Origin: Gammaproteobacteria bacterium
GTDB taxonomy: Bacteria; Pseudomonadota; Gammaproteobacteria; Arenicellales; Poriferihabitantaceae
Direction of reading: 5' to 3'
NCBI GenBank assembly: GCA_011088265.1
Contig: JAALKB010000005.1
Coordinates: 1-42,088 of the forward strand
Length of the DNA: 42,088 nucleotides
Shown here piece by piece: positions 26,502-35,408 of the stretch (the stretch's first letter is position 1; every line of letters begins with the position of its first letter). The notes beneath the pieces are model-generated. The model did no database searches. It was not told the origin of the DNA and was given only the letters and a program-made list of their open reading frames with translations. The translations under genes and the position numbers were made by a program.

Positions 26502-27431
26502 CTATTGTCGACGTCCTGGCACTTTCAACGGAATGCCAGTGTTCATAATCCCCTGGTAAACCTGTAAGGCAATGTATTCCGCACTTTGAGGCAAAGGCGG
26601 AACAGCGCCAGCCTGCATATGGCAGCTAGCGTAACGCCGGTGGATGGTTCTCCAGGGTTGTCCCTGCAATGCCCATGCCGTGCGATACACCGGAAACCCT
26701 GTCGATTGCCCAAGAGCAGCACTAATGACGTCGCTGCGAATCTGGTTTCCTGAATTCTGGACATGGCAACTGGCACATGAAAAATTGCGCTGACCACGGC
26801 GAGTCCAATAGTATTGCCTACCTTTTTGATATGCGTCTCTTATCATGGGGCTGGAGTAATCAATGGACACGGGTTGTCCGTTTGCTTTGGACTTGTAAAA
26901 AGCGACTAGCTTTGCCATTTTCGCTCCATTCGCATTCAATGCCTGTTCACTGTGAATGGATAGGCAGTCGTTGATGTCGCCAACGATTGTCCGTATCGAA
27001 GTTCCATTGAAATAGGGGTATTGGTTACCGGGAGGCTTGTCGGAAAAACAAGTGGCTAAACTGGAGCCATCAACGAAGGATTGTTCCCAGTCTTTCTCCA
27101 TACCCCTGATTTCCCGAATGTGAATTGGAACGGAGGACAATAATTTCCAATTTTTTATGCGATGGGAATATTGCGGTAATCCATTAACACCATCCTGGTA
27201 TGTTTCAAGCTTAACGGTGGGGAAGCGGTTCTGGAAAAATTTCTGAAATTTCCTTATGTCTTCTCTTATCTCCTCATTATCCGGCGTCCCAAAGGAGGGC
27301 GTTGGTGTTATGAGAAAAAATAACACCATAAAAAAAGCCGGTATATGGTAGAAAACTGCTATCGTCAACCGCTGCTGTATTTTTTTGGCTGGCATTTTTT
27401 GGCAATGATTTCTGTCTATATTGCAATGCAT
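26502..27431 (-). CDS. soxA: Sulfur oxidation c-type cytochrome SoxA (mono-heme type)
   Basis: SoxA, with SoxX, forms the c-type cytochrome that couples thiosulfate to the cysteine of SoxY in the periplasm. This 309-residue protein has a signal peptide (hydrophobic about 23-48), one heme site C219-A-S-C-H223 preceded by YYWTRRGQRNFS, and the active-site region HRRYASC with Cys270, the family's unusual cysteine heme ligand. Cys128 (LATCF) and Cys156 stand where mono-heme SoxA proteins keep cysteines in place of the first heme. Its start overlaps soxZ by 16 bases; ATG at 27395 is an alternative. No soxX or soxB is adjacent. Confidence 0.9.
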   Translation of the reverse strand: MHCNIDRNHCQKMPAKKIQQRLTIAVFYHIPAFFMVLFFLITPTPSFGTPDNEEIREDIRKFQKFFQNRFPTVKLETYQDGVNGLPQYSHRIKNWKLLSSVPIHIREIRGMEKDWEQSFVDGSSLATCFSDKPPGNQYPYFNGTSIRTIVGDINDCLSIHSEQALNANGAKMAKLVAFYKSKANGQPVSIDYSSPMIRDAYQKGRQYYWTRRGQRNFSCASCHVQNSGNQIRSDVISAALGQSTGFPVYRTAWALQGQPWRTIHRRYASCHMQAGAVPPLPQSAEYIALQVYQGIMNTGIPLKVPGRRQ

Positions 27432-27703
27432 GAACGAGCGGTTCCCCGATTTCTGTTAACGTCTACCCAGTCGACGCTAATCAGGTCACCGGGTTTACCG
27501 GACGCTAAATGCACGCCAATGATAGGATCTTTGGAAAGTTGATTTCCAAATAACACGTCGGCAAATATTTCCCCGTTGAGGCGGAATTCCATATTGGATA
27601 TTTGTTGTTTCCTTGGGAATAATTGAGCGGTCTGAGAAATTGAGCAAAATATTCTGTATCCCTGGATGTCTTTTTGAATATGGATTTGAGTATGGTATTG
27701 CAT
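27416..27703 (-). CDS. soxZ: Thiosulfate-oxidation carrier complex subunit SoxZ
   Basis: This 95-residue protein matches SoxZ: an immunoglobulin-like beta sandwich that pairs with SoxY to make the periplasmic carrier. The recognisable features are VLFGNQLSKDPIIGVHLASG followed by KPGDLISVDWVDVNRNRG near the C-terminus, equivalent to the family's SKNP...GDxVxVxWVD. No signal peptide is present, as expected, because SoxZ is co-exported with SoxY. The start codon overlaps the soxY stop by one base (TAATG), so expression is coupled. Confidence 0.88.
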   Translation of the reverse strand: MQYHTQIHIQKDIQGYRIFCSISQTAQLFPRKQQISNMEFRLNGEIFADVLFGNQLSKDPIIGVHLASGKPGDLISVDWVDVNRNRGTARSCIAI

Positions 27704-28197
27704 TAGTTATCATATCCACTTATGCCTGTTCGTACGTATCTTGATGATCGAAACAGTTGCTTATTTCTTAAAACATAACATGAAATAACTGAACCTTCCT
27801 GAAGATCGACTGTGCCATTTACGGTGGGTCCGCAAGGAGGGTATAGAGTAAAACAGGCAACCAGTGGGTTTTCTGCTGGTTCGATAAAAACCGCCAGTTT
27901 TTCTGCACCGGTTGCGGTGATTCGAAATGGAACATAGGAGAGATGTTCCGCCTCTATTGGCATATCAATGATGATACTGGCATCATCATTCGCTTCCGTG
28001 GTCTCGAATAGTCTCCGTAGCGTTTTATCTCTGTTTTCGAGAAAAGTTGAGATGTTCCGAGTTTCCCCAAGGGGAGAATAAAATGCCGAAAAAGCGGCCG
28101 AAAACCCAGGAATCAATAAGGCGAAAGGTGATAACAGGATGTTTTTCAATGTCTTTCTTCGGGCCAATAAGGAGATCTTTTTAGCTCGTTCATTCAT
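27703..28197 (-). CDS. soxY: SoxY-like carrier subunit lacking the C-terminal cysteine arm
   Basis: SoxY normally carries sulfur intermediates on a cysteine in its C-terminal GGCGG arm. The 164 residues begin with a twin-arginine-type signal (ARRKTLKNILLSPFALL) and have the SoxY body (VPFRITATGAEKLAVF, ENPLVACFTLYPP). The end reads R-T-G-I-S-G-Y-D-N; aligned with the usual K-V-T-I-G-G-C-G-G it has the same length, with Tyr162 at the cysteine position. TAT and GAT each differ from TGT and GGT by one base. The frame runs intact into the soxZ start, which argues against a frameshift. A role in thiosulfate oxidation is therefore doubtful, even though soxZ and soxA follow. Confidence 0.82.
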   Translation of the reverse strand: MNERAKKISLLARRKTLKNILLSPFALLIPGFSAAFSAFYSPLGETRNISTFLENRDKTLRRLFETTEANDDASIIIDMPIEAEHLSYVPFRITATGAEKLAVFIEPAENPLVACFTLYPPCGPTVNGTVDLQEGSVISCYVLRNKQLFRSSRYVRTGISGYDN

Positions 28198-28336
28198 GGG
28201 TCATGTTTTATGATTTCCAGGTAAAAAATACATTATTGTTGGGTTTTCTGACTCTTCTCCTCTCTATCTGATTCGGGAGGAAACTGAATTAAAGCGCGAA
28301 ATGGACCATCTCACTGATTTTGTCCCTGAATAAACT

Positions 28337-29812
28337 TTATTCAAATTGAAGCTCTCCGGATATTGATCGCTTGTTTTCCAATTCTTTCAGACGGGCTGCA
28401 ACACTACTGGAAAAATAACCTTCTTCTTTATTGTCCCTTAGCGCAAGCTTCAGGGATGCGATGGCTCGTTGATTATCTCCCAACAGAGCGTGGTATTCAG
28501 CATCTGCCTGGTGAGCCTCGGGAATTTGACCCAATTCAACATTAATCCGGGAGAGCAATCGATAAAGCTGATAATCATTTGCTCGCCGTCGTAAATGGTA
28601 TCTGGTGACTTTTTTCGCTTCCTCAGCGTTACCGCTTGAAAGCAGTGTACTAGCGAGGTAGTACACCACGAAATGCAGTTCCGGGTTCCTCTCGGACAAC
28701 CGGGTTAATCGTTCAATGGCTTCTGTTCCTCGGCCGCTGGATTCTTCTATTGATGCCTGAAGGATTTGGAAATAGTGATTTTGGGGCGCATCCGCAATCA
28801 ATGGTGCCAGGATTTTCTCGGCTTCTGAGTAATGCCTTTCTTCGGCGAGAGCGGTGGCCAATCCATATTTGGCGGCAATCAGTTCCCTGGCTGGTAAATC
28901 AGATGTCTGTTTTTCGAAGTATAAGACTGGATCGATTCTGTCTGATGAGTATAAGGCCTGTATTTTTGCCCTAACGAGGTGATATTCCAGGCTGTTAGCG
29001 TGATCCACTTTCGGTAATTGTTGAGCGCGTTGCTCTGCTTCAGCGATCCTACTGTAGGAAAGCGGGTGGGTCCTTAAGAACTCGGGTGTACTGCTTCCCT
29101 TGGTGCGTGAATAGCGCTCGAGCTTATTAAAAAACTGAGTCATGGCAAAAGGGTCAAATCCCGCATTCGACAATAACTGTATTCCAACGGCATCGGCTTC
29201 TCGCTCAAAGTCCCGGGTGTAGCGTAATTGGTTAGACAACAGTTGGGCATTGGTAAGAGTCAATCCTGCCAATCCAGCCTGCCCTCCGATCAGAATTGAT
29301 CCAATAATCGCTGCGGTTGTTGGTAGCTTGTTATCCTGGGATCGAGCAATCAGTCTTGGTAAATGTCTCTGGGATAAATGAGCAATTTCATGGGCGACCA
29401 CAGAAGCCAGTTCACTTTCCCGTTCAGTGTTTAATAACAAACCTGTGTTGAAAGTAATGTAGCCTCCGGGTACGGCGAAGGCGTTTAATTCATTGGATCC
29501 AATGAGATTGAACACGAGTTCTACCCCACGTAGGTCAGCTGAGCGAGCTACCTGATCTCCTATTTTCTGAAGATAGTGCTTGAGTTCGTGGTCTGTGACA
29601 TAGTCGGTATTCCTTATTAGTCGCCGCAGAAAACTCTGACCAATTTCCTTTTCTTTTTGAGGAGAGAGATATTGTGTAGCACGATCACCTAATTCTGGTA
29701 GCTCATTAGCCTCTGCTTTTAGGGCAGAATTGAAAAGCAACACTAGTAGAAAAAGAAAACGGTGAATTTGCTTTGAATAAATTACTCCCGCGTACTTCCT
29801 GAAAATAGTCAT
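28337..29812 (-). CDS. bepA: M48-family periplasmic metalloprotease/chaperone BepA
   Basis: BepA (YfgC) is a periplasmic zinc protease that assists or degrades outer-membrane beta-barrel proteins such as LptD. A signal peptide is followed by the M48 catalytic domain with HEIAH (residues 141-145) and the third ligand in FEREADAVG (Glu205). TPR repeats fill the C-terminal 200 residues (YHLVRAKIQALYSSD, ELHFVVYYLASTLLSSG). I start at ATG 29812 because it puts a compact signal peptide first. The frame is open to ATG 29872, which would add 20 residues of unlikely sequence. Confidence 0.92.
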   Translation of the reverse strand: MTIFRKYAGVIYSKQIHRFLFLLVLLFNSALKAEANELPELGDRATQYLSPQKEKEIGQSFLRRLIRNTDYVTDHELKHYLQKIGDQVARSADLRGVELVFNLIGSNELNAFAVPGGYITFNTGLLLNTERESELASVVAHEIAHLSQRHLPRLIARSQDNKLPTTAAIIGSILIGGQAGLAGLTLTNAQLLSNQLRYTRDFEREADAVGIQLLSNAGFDPFAMTQFFNKLERYSRTKGSSTPEFLRTHPLSYSRIAEAEQRAQQLPKVDHANSLEYHLVRAKIQALYSSDRIDPVLYFEKQTSDLPARELIAAKYGLATALAEERHYSEAEKILAPLIADAPQNHYFQILQASIEESSGRGTEAIERLTRLSERNPELHFVVYYLASTLLSSGNAEEAKKVTRYHLRRRANDYQLYRLLSRINVELGQIPEAHQADAEYHALLGDNQRAIASLKLALRDNKEEGYFSSSVAARLKELENKRSISGELQFE

Positions 29813-30091
29813 ATTCAATGTTTTCCGATGCTTTCGGCTTCCAGCTGTTCCACTAAGGTCCAAGAGTAGCATTGGGTAGTTTGTCGGATATGTCAGTCAT
29901 TATCAAAATTGAAACTCAATCTTAAAAGTCAATCTTAACTGTTTGGTCCGCGTAAACCCGTTAAAGTTCTGTAATGTCTCACTATATTCGTTGAACCCCG
30001 AGGTATCGGATCGAGAGGGTTTTCACGAAAATTCAGTCAGGAGAACACCACAAAGTGTGGCGATGAACAACGTGACTACTATGTCCTGGGT

Positions 30092-30748
30092 TTATTTGAT
30101 TACCTGAAGGCCCTGTTCAGCGCTCAATAAGAGCACATCCGCGGGTCGTATGGCGAAGATTCCAACGGTGACAACGCCGGGAATCTGGTTGATGAGTTTT
30201 TCGGTTTCGATAGGATTGTCAATATCCATGTTTCTAACATCAATGATGGTATTGCCGTTGTCCGTTATAAAACCGCTACGCAGTTCCGGTTGTCCACCCA
30301 TTTTTACGATGCTTCTTGATACGAGACTTTGGGCCATGGGGATAACCTCAATGGGTAAAGGAAAGGTTCCAAGCCGATCAACCAGTTTACTTTGATCGGC
30401 GATGCAGATAAATTTTTCGCTAGCCTGGGCGACTATTTTCTCCCGGGTAAGGGCGCCGCCGCCGCCTTTGATTAAATGCCGGTTCTTTGTTGATTCGTCT
30501 GCACCATCAACATAGATAGGCAGTCTGCCGACGGAGTTAATATCTAGTACCTCTATTCCGTGGCTTTTAATCCGTTTTGCTGACGCATCAGAACTGGCCA
30601 CCGCTCCATCAATCTTGCCTTTTATTTTTGCAAGACCATCGATAAAAAAGTTGGCAGTGGAGCCTGTTCCAACTCCAACTATGTCGCCAACCTGGATATA
30701 TTCCAAAGCGGCTTCAGCCGCTTCCTGTTTTAGTTTGTCCTGATTCAT
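30092..30748 (-). CDS. rpiA: Ribose-5-phosphate isomerase A
   Basis: RpiA interconverts ribulose-5-phosphate and ribose-5-phosphate in the pentose phosphate and Calvin cycles. The 218-residue length is standard. Key sequences are [62 protein letters not shown] and the catalytic/active-site lysine region after KGG. ATG at 30748 has AAGG 7 bases upstream. cbbQ lies 124 bases upstream on the same strand, so a shared Calvin-cycle role is possible. Confidence 0.97.
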   Translation of the reverse strand: MNQDKLKQEAAEAALEYIQVGDIVGVGTGSTANFFIDGLAKIKGKIDGAVASSDASAKRIKSHGIEVLDINSVGRLPIYVDGADESTKNRHLIKGGGGALTREKIVAQASEKFICIADQSKLVDRLGTFPLPIEVIPMAQSLVSRSIVKMGGQPELRSGFITDNGNTIIDVRNMDIDNPIETEKLINQIPGVVTVGIFAIRPADVLLLSAEQGLQVIK

Positions 30749-30872
30749 TTTTTGCCTTTAAGTCGGTTGGTTTATTCGAATACCGTTATGATCCGTTTCT
30801 ATATTTTCCATTTTAATGTAGTGCCCGTTGGTCGCCTCCTACTGGAGTTGGGCCCACGTGGTTCAGCTCGAA

Positions 30873-31682
30873 CTAGAACAAAGATGCGCTTAGTTCGTTG
30901 ACTGCCTTCAGCATATCAGGGTCGTCCGTTAGCGTCTCAGATATTGCGCTCCGACAAGCTGTTCTCGCATCTATTCCGGTCTTCATCAGTTTTGCAGCAT
31001 GGACCAATAATCGGGTACTTGCGCCTTCTTCCAGTCCGCTTCCTTTCAGATTTCGAGTCATGTTTGCATATCTCACCAATCGGGTAGCCGTCTCATTATC
31101 AAGTCCGGTTTCTTCTACAATGATGTCGGACTCCAATTGGGCTGATGGGTAGTCAAATTCGATGGAAACAAATCGTTGTCGTGTGCTCTGTTTTAAGTCT
31201 TTTAGAACGCTCTGATAACCTGGGTTGTAGGAGATGCCAAGGCAGAACTCCGGTGGAACTGTTAATAGCTCTCCGGTTTTTTCAATGGGCAGGACGCGTC
31301 GATCATCTGCAAGAGGGTGAATCACCACTGTCGTGTCTTTTCTAGCCTCAACAATCTCATCCAGGTAGCATATTCCACCCCCACGTACGGCTCTGCTCAA
31401 TGGCCCATCCGACCAACGGGTTTCTCCGCCGATAATTAAATAGCGTCCAACCAAATCAGCAGCAGTCAGATCGTCGTGGCAAGAAACGGTAATTAAAGGG
31501 CGGGACAACTTCCATGCCATGTGCTCCATGAAGCGGCTTTTACCACAACCGGTTGGTCCCTTCAAAAGGACTGGAATGCCATTGTGATATGCGGCGTGAA
31601 AGATTTCAATTTCTTTGCCCTGGGGTGCATAAAACGGTTCTTTTTCGATGAAATAATCATCGAGCGTGGAGTCGGCTGTCAT
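30873..31682 (-). CDS. cbbQ: CbbQ/NorQ-family AAA+ ATPase
   Basis: The 269-residue MoxR-type AAA+ protein has Walker A GPTGCGKS (residues 42-49), Walker B ICYLDEI, sensor-type LGISYNPGYQSVLKDLKQSTRQRF and the short C-terminal lid typical of CbbQ. CbbQ works with the von Willebrand-domain protein CbbO as a Rubisco activase; the near-identical NorQ and GvpN relatives serve nitric oxide reductase and gas vesicles. Neither cbbO nor cbbLS is in the window, so the partner is inferred from the rpiA neighbour and overall similarity. No clear Shine-Dalgarno sequence precedes the ATG. Confidence 0.85.
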   Translation of the reverse strand: MTADSTLDDYFIEKEPFYAPQGKEIEIFHAAYHNGIPVLLKGPTGCGKSRFMEHMAWKLSRPLITVSCHDDLTAADLVGRYLIIGGETRWSDGPLSRAVRGGGICYLDEIVEARKDTTVVIHPLADDRRVLPIEKTGELLTVPPEFCLGISYNPGYQSVLKDLKQSTRQRFVSIEFDYPSAQLESDIIVEETGLDNETATRLVRYANMTRNLKGSGLEEGASTRLLVHAAKLMKTGIDARTACRSAISETLTDDPDMLKAVNELSASLF

Positions 31683-31729
31683 TTAAAAAATGCAAATAAG
31701 TGTTGTCTTTTTCGGCACAATTTGGGTGG

Positions 31730-31756
31730 AAGATAAAAACGATTGTTATGTGTCAA
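31730..31756 (-). promoter_or_regulatory. Weak candidate promoter upstream of cbbQ
   Basis: On the minus strand a perfect -35 TTGACA (complement of 31751-31756) is followed by TATCTT (complement of 31730-31735) at a short 15-base spacing. It lies about 48 bases before the cbbQ ATG. The next bases upstream are unusually GC-rich (31761-31780). Spacing makes this tentative. Confidence 0.3.
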
Positions 31757-31884
31757 TCCGTTCCGGCGGCGCGCCCGGCGAAGGGCTATAGTGTATTGTC
31801 CAGCGCACAAAGTTACCAGTTTATAACGTTAAAAGTCCCTTGAGGTTTTGTCCCGATCATCGGATGTCGGGGTCGCCCCATCGT

Positions 31885-32674
31885 TTAGCTGGGTTGGTAC
31901 CCATCGCCTACCGATACGGTGGTTTCGTTTTCTGCAGTGTAATTGGAGCCAAAAAATATATCACCATCCCATTGGCGATAGGTGGATAGGGTTTGAATGG
32001 GCTCCGGACCACTAAATGCCAATTTTCTGATCCACTGTTGGTACCGAGCAGCGGGCACAGATCTGTAGCATACGAATGTTTGTTTCATTAATCAGCATGG
32101 ATTTCCAGTGATCTTCGGCGAAAGCATCGCAACCATCCACCACGAGATTTGGTCTGAATCTATCCATTCCTACTGGAACCTCCAACTTTGAGTTGAGATC
32201 ATCTAGCGATGCCTGGGAAATAACGAGTAAGGGAAAAGCATCAGCAAACTTCGTATGATCGCCGATGTTAGAAACCACCGGGTCGCAGGAGCGAGTTTCG
32301 TCCTCGGGAAAGCAGACCAATTTGCAGGGAATGCCCAGTGCCTGACTAACCCAATCATTGGTGATCCTGTCCAATTCAAGGGCAGATACTGGATCGTTAA
32401 ACACCTGGGTTGCTATTCTGGGCATATCGGGGGAAGCGTGGGGGACTACATGGGTTTCCATGCCAAAACTCGATAACATTAATTTTCCTTCTCGAATATC
32501 TGTATCAACGAGAGACATCTGGGGGTGGATTCGTTGGGTAAGAAAACGATTCTGTTCGTCAACGACCATCCATTGCCTATCGTACTCAAGACCACTGCGA
32601 GACAACCTGCTTGTTTCCAATGATACTCCTGCCAGGGATTTTACCGGATAGATATGAATTTCAGTTAATTGCAT
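31885..32674 (-). pseudogene. MOSC-domain protein gene with a +1 frameshift
   Basis: MOSC proteins (YcbX/mARC type) bind molybdenum cofactor on a conserved cysteine and reduce N-hydroxylated compounds. The first 220 codons give a normal N-terminal barrel (ITEIHIYPVKSLAG-like start) and the cofactor region ICARCSVPTVDQ, then reach a stop at 32012-32014. The remaining conserved end, SGPEPIQTLSTYRQWDGDI, continues in the next frame down to TAA at 31885. Removing one T from the run at 32014-32016 restores one frame of about 262 residues, the usual size. It is a single-base lesion: recent inactivation, a phase-variable run or a sequencing error. Confidence 0.85.
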
Positions 32675-32788
32675 TTTTCAGAGTCATTCAGAGGAAGGCT
32701 ATTGGGAGAGACCGAGAGATGAAGATAGTTATCGGTAAGTTTGCCCTGGGCTGGAAAAAATAGATATATTTGTGAGACACTGTCAATT

Positions 32789-33949
32789 ATGAATAGACCC
32801 CAACGTTATATCGATATCCTGAGTGAGCTCATCGCATTTGACACGACAAGTCGCAATTCAAATTTGCAGCTGATTGAATACATTCAGTCCATGCTGTCAG
32901 ATCATGGGGTGAACTCTGAGTTGACATTTGATGCAATGGGTGGGAAGGCCAATCTTTTCGCAACGATTGGCGGGCGGGGTGAGCGTGGGATAATTTTATC
33001 AGGCCATACCGATGTTGTTCCAGTAGATGGCCAGGCATGGTCAACGGATCCTTTTAATGCAATCGTGAAAGATGGGCGTCTGTTTGGTAGAGGGGCGTGT
33101 GACATGAAAGGCTTTATTGCTATTTGCCTCTCTAGAATCCAGCATATTTTGGATGCCGATTTGGATGTGCCAGTGCATTTTGCATTTTCTTATGACGAGG
33201 AAGTGGGGTGTGTCGGTGTCAAAGGATTACTTGATGAGCTCAAGAAGAAACCCATTCAGCCCAGGGCCTGCGTTATCGGTGAGCCAACTAGCATGAACGT
33301 CATTCGAGCGCATAAAGGCATGTTGTTCAAGCGATGCCATGTGCATGGGAAGTCTGCTCATTCTTCAATGGTGGATGAGGGAGTCAATGCGGTTACTGCC
33401 GCAGCCAAAACCATCGCCTATATCGATTCGGTTGCGGGGCGCATTCAGGAGGAAGGGCCGTTCGACGATGAATTTTCCCCACCCTATACCACTTTACATT
33501 GTGGCGTTATAAAAGGTGGCACGGTAAATAATATTATTCCTAACGAATGTCAGTTCGATTTTGAAATAAGAAACCTGCCAGAACATTCTCCGCTAGAAAT
33601 TTTTGAGGAGATTGATCAATACACCAAAAGCAAACTGCTTCCGCAAATGCGTGCTGTAAGCGAAGAGGCGGGTATTGAGTGGAATACGTTAGCGAATTAT
33701 CCGGGATTAAATACGTCATTGGATGATAATCTGATTTCCATCGCTTCGGATCTATTGAAAACCAATGAACGACCCGGAAAAGTCAGCTATGGAACGGAGG
33801 GCGGACATTTTCAGTCCGCAGGTTTTTCCACTATTGTGTGTGGTCCCGGAAGTATTGAGCAGGCCCATAAACCCAATGAATATGTTGCTCTGGATCAGCT
33901 GCAACGATGCGATGAGTTTCTCGCCACTTTAATTGGCTCGTTAAACTAA
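32789..33949 (+). CDS. argE: Acetylornithine deacetylase
   Basis: This M20-family metallohydrolase removes the acetyl group from N-acetylornithine in arginine synthesis. Its 386 residues show the first metal motif LSGHTDVVPVDGQAW, GRGACDMKGF with the bridging aspartate, the general base pair in DEEVGC, and CVIGEPTSM. A dimerisation domain follows, then FQSAGFSTIVCGPG with the last histidine ligand nearby. I chose ATG at 32789, giving MNRPQRYIDILSELI; a TTG at 32741 would add 16 unlikely residues. It is followed 21 bases later by the folate gene. Confidence 0.93.
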   Translation: MNRPQRYIDILSELIAFDTTSRNSNLQLIEYIQSMLSDHGVNSELTFDAMGGKANLFATIGGRGERGIILSGHTDVVPVDGQAWSTDPFNAIVKDGRLFGRGACDMKGFIAICLSRIQHILDADLDVPVHFAFSYDEEVGCVGVKGLLDELKKKPIQPRACVIGEPTSMNVIRAHKGMLFKRCHVHGKSAHSSMVDEGVNAVTAAAKTIAYIDSVAGRIQEEGPFDDEFSPPYTTLHCGVIKGGTVNNIIPNECQFDFEIRNLPEHSPLEIFEEIDQYTKSKLLPQMRAVSEEAGIEWNTLANYPGLNTSLDDNLISIASDLLKTNERPGKVSYGTEGGHFQSAGFSTIVCGPGSIEQAHKPNEYVALDQLQRCDEFLATLIGSLN

Positions 33950-33970
33950 ATTAGATGTAGGGTAATAGGG

Positions 33971-35242
33971 ATGGCCATCTATCTGGGGTTAGGCTCTAAT
34001 GAGGGGAGTCGAAAAGCAAATCTTGAAAAAGCCATTGTTTCTCTTAAGGCGGCGGGTTTCGAAATTCATGAGATTTCTCCTGTGGTTGAATCTCCTGCGA
34101 TGTTGCCCGATGATGCCGAGTCCTGCTGGAACAAACCCTATTTAAATTGTGTTATCAAGGGACAGGTAGATTGGCAACCAATGCAGGCGCTATCTATCCT
34201 GAAAACCATAGAAAAGGAGCTTGGGAGACAACCTTCGAGACGATGGGCACCTCGTCCCATTGACATCGATATTCTTATTTGGAACGAATTGTGTCAGCGA
34301 ACAGACCAATTGACGATTCCTCATCCTGGTTTAGCGTCCCGGGCATTTGTTCTTTCGCCGTTATGCGCTATTAGCCCCGGATTAGTTATTCCCGGGACCA
34401 ACAAAACGGTATTCGAGCTGTCTCAAAACGTATCCGTTATACCGTTATGGATGGGAATACTGAATCTGACCCCAGATTCATTTTCAGATGGTAATACGTG
34501 GGGCGATAGTCGGGTGTTAGCAGAGTATTTGGATGAAATGATCAGCAACCATGTTCAAATTATCGATTTGGGAGCGGAGTCAACTCGCCCTGGTGCGGAA
34601 ACGATTTCTCCGAAACTTGAATGGCAACGGTTACAACCTGCACTTGAACTGATTCAGGAGCGATTGGCTGGAATGCAAATCAGGCCGTTGATTTCATTGG
34701 ACAGCCGAAACCATGAAACCATGCAAAGGGCACTGGGCTATGGTGTTAACATTATCAACGATGTGAGTGGTCTTTCCAGTCCGGCGGTTATCGATCTGGT
34801 GAAGAATAGTGGCTGTCAGGTGATCTCAATGCATAGTACCGTTGTCCCCGCGGATCCCTCGAAGCTTCTACCTACAGATCAACCCGCAATAACCCAGGTG
34901 AAAGACTGGTTGAACCGTAACCTTGAATGGTGGATTGGCCAGGGAATTAAGCCGGATCAGGTGATTTTTGATCCGGGAGTCGGTTTCGGAAAAAATGTGC
35001 TACAAACGCTGGATTTGTTGGGAAATGTGAAGACGCTCAGGGAGTTTGGTTTTCGGTTGTTGATAGGGCATTCCAGAAAATCGTTTATGCGGGGTTTCGC
35101 CGATAACTCTCCAGAAGACGGCGACCTGGGAACCCTAGGGATGTCTTTGTCACTATGTCATCAGGGAGTTGATATTATCAGAGTGCACAATCCAGTTATG
35201 CACGCCAAAACCTATCGGGCATGGTCACACATCTCGAATTGA
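33971..35242 (+). CDS. folKP: Fused HPPK-dihydropteroate synthase (FolK-FolP)
   Basis: One 423-residue protein joins two consecutive folate enzymes. Residues 1-150 are 6-hydroxymethyl-7,8-dihydropterin pyrophosphokinase (YLGLGSNEGSR, RRWAPRPIDIDILIW, PHPGLASRAFVLSPL). Residues 155-423 are dihydropteroate synthase (MGILNLTPDSFSDG, IDLGAESTRPGAE, DPGVGFGKN, LIGHSRKSF). In most bacteria these are separate genes; fusions are known in fungi, plants, Chlamydia and Francisella. No stop, frameshift or linker repeat lies between the halves. The p-aminobenzoate loop reads MHSTVVPADP, somewhat different from the common type. ATG at 33971 has AGGG upstream. Confidence 0.93.
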   Translation: MAIYLGLGSNEGSRKANLEKAIVSLKAAGFEIHEISPVVESPAMLPDDAESCWNKPYLNCVIKGQVDWQPMQALSILKTIEKELGRQPSRRWAPRPIDIDILIWNELCQRTDQLTIPHPGLASRAFVLSPLCAISPGLVIPGTNKTVFELSQNVSVIPLWMGILNLTPDSFSDGNTWGDSRVLAEYLDEMISNHVQIIDLGAESTRPGAETISPKLEWQRLQPALELIQERLAGMQIRPLISLDSRNHETMQRALGYGVNIINDVSGLSSPAVIDLVKNSGCQVISMHSTVVPADPSKLLPTDQPAITQVKDWLNRNLEWWIGQGIKPDQVIFDPGVGFGKNVLQTLDLLGNVKTLREFGFRLLIGHSRKSFMRGFADNSPEDGDLGTLGMSLSLCHQGVDIIRVHNPVMHAKTYRAWSHISN

Positions 35243-35270
35243 TGCCTTTTTTGCCAGGAGCCCGAAAAGA

Positions 35271-35320
35271 CCTTGCCGAGAATACGCCCTACCGAGAATA
35301 CGGATGGCACTGAGGATACG
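35271..35320. repeat. Tandem 16-bp repeats between folKP and apaG
   Basis: ccttgccgagaatacg (35271-35286) and ccctaccgagaatacg (35287-35302) agree at 14 of 16 positions. A third, weaker copy ends GAGGATACG at 35320. Confidence 0.85.
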
Positions 35321-35408
35321 GATAGACGGGTTCCCAGAAAAGATGTGGAACCTGGGGGGAGTAAATCCAGCTCGAAGTCGGAACCAGGAAAAAGGTCACA
35401 TGCATGGT

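Noticed and set aside
30774-30830. A 17-codon minus-strand frame starting MENIETDH just before rpiA, a possible leader peptide
   Set aside because: The nearest good ribosome binding sequence is about 24 bases away, and the peptide has no features of known leader peptides.
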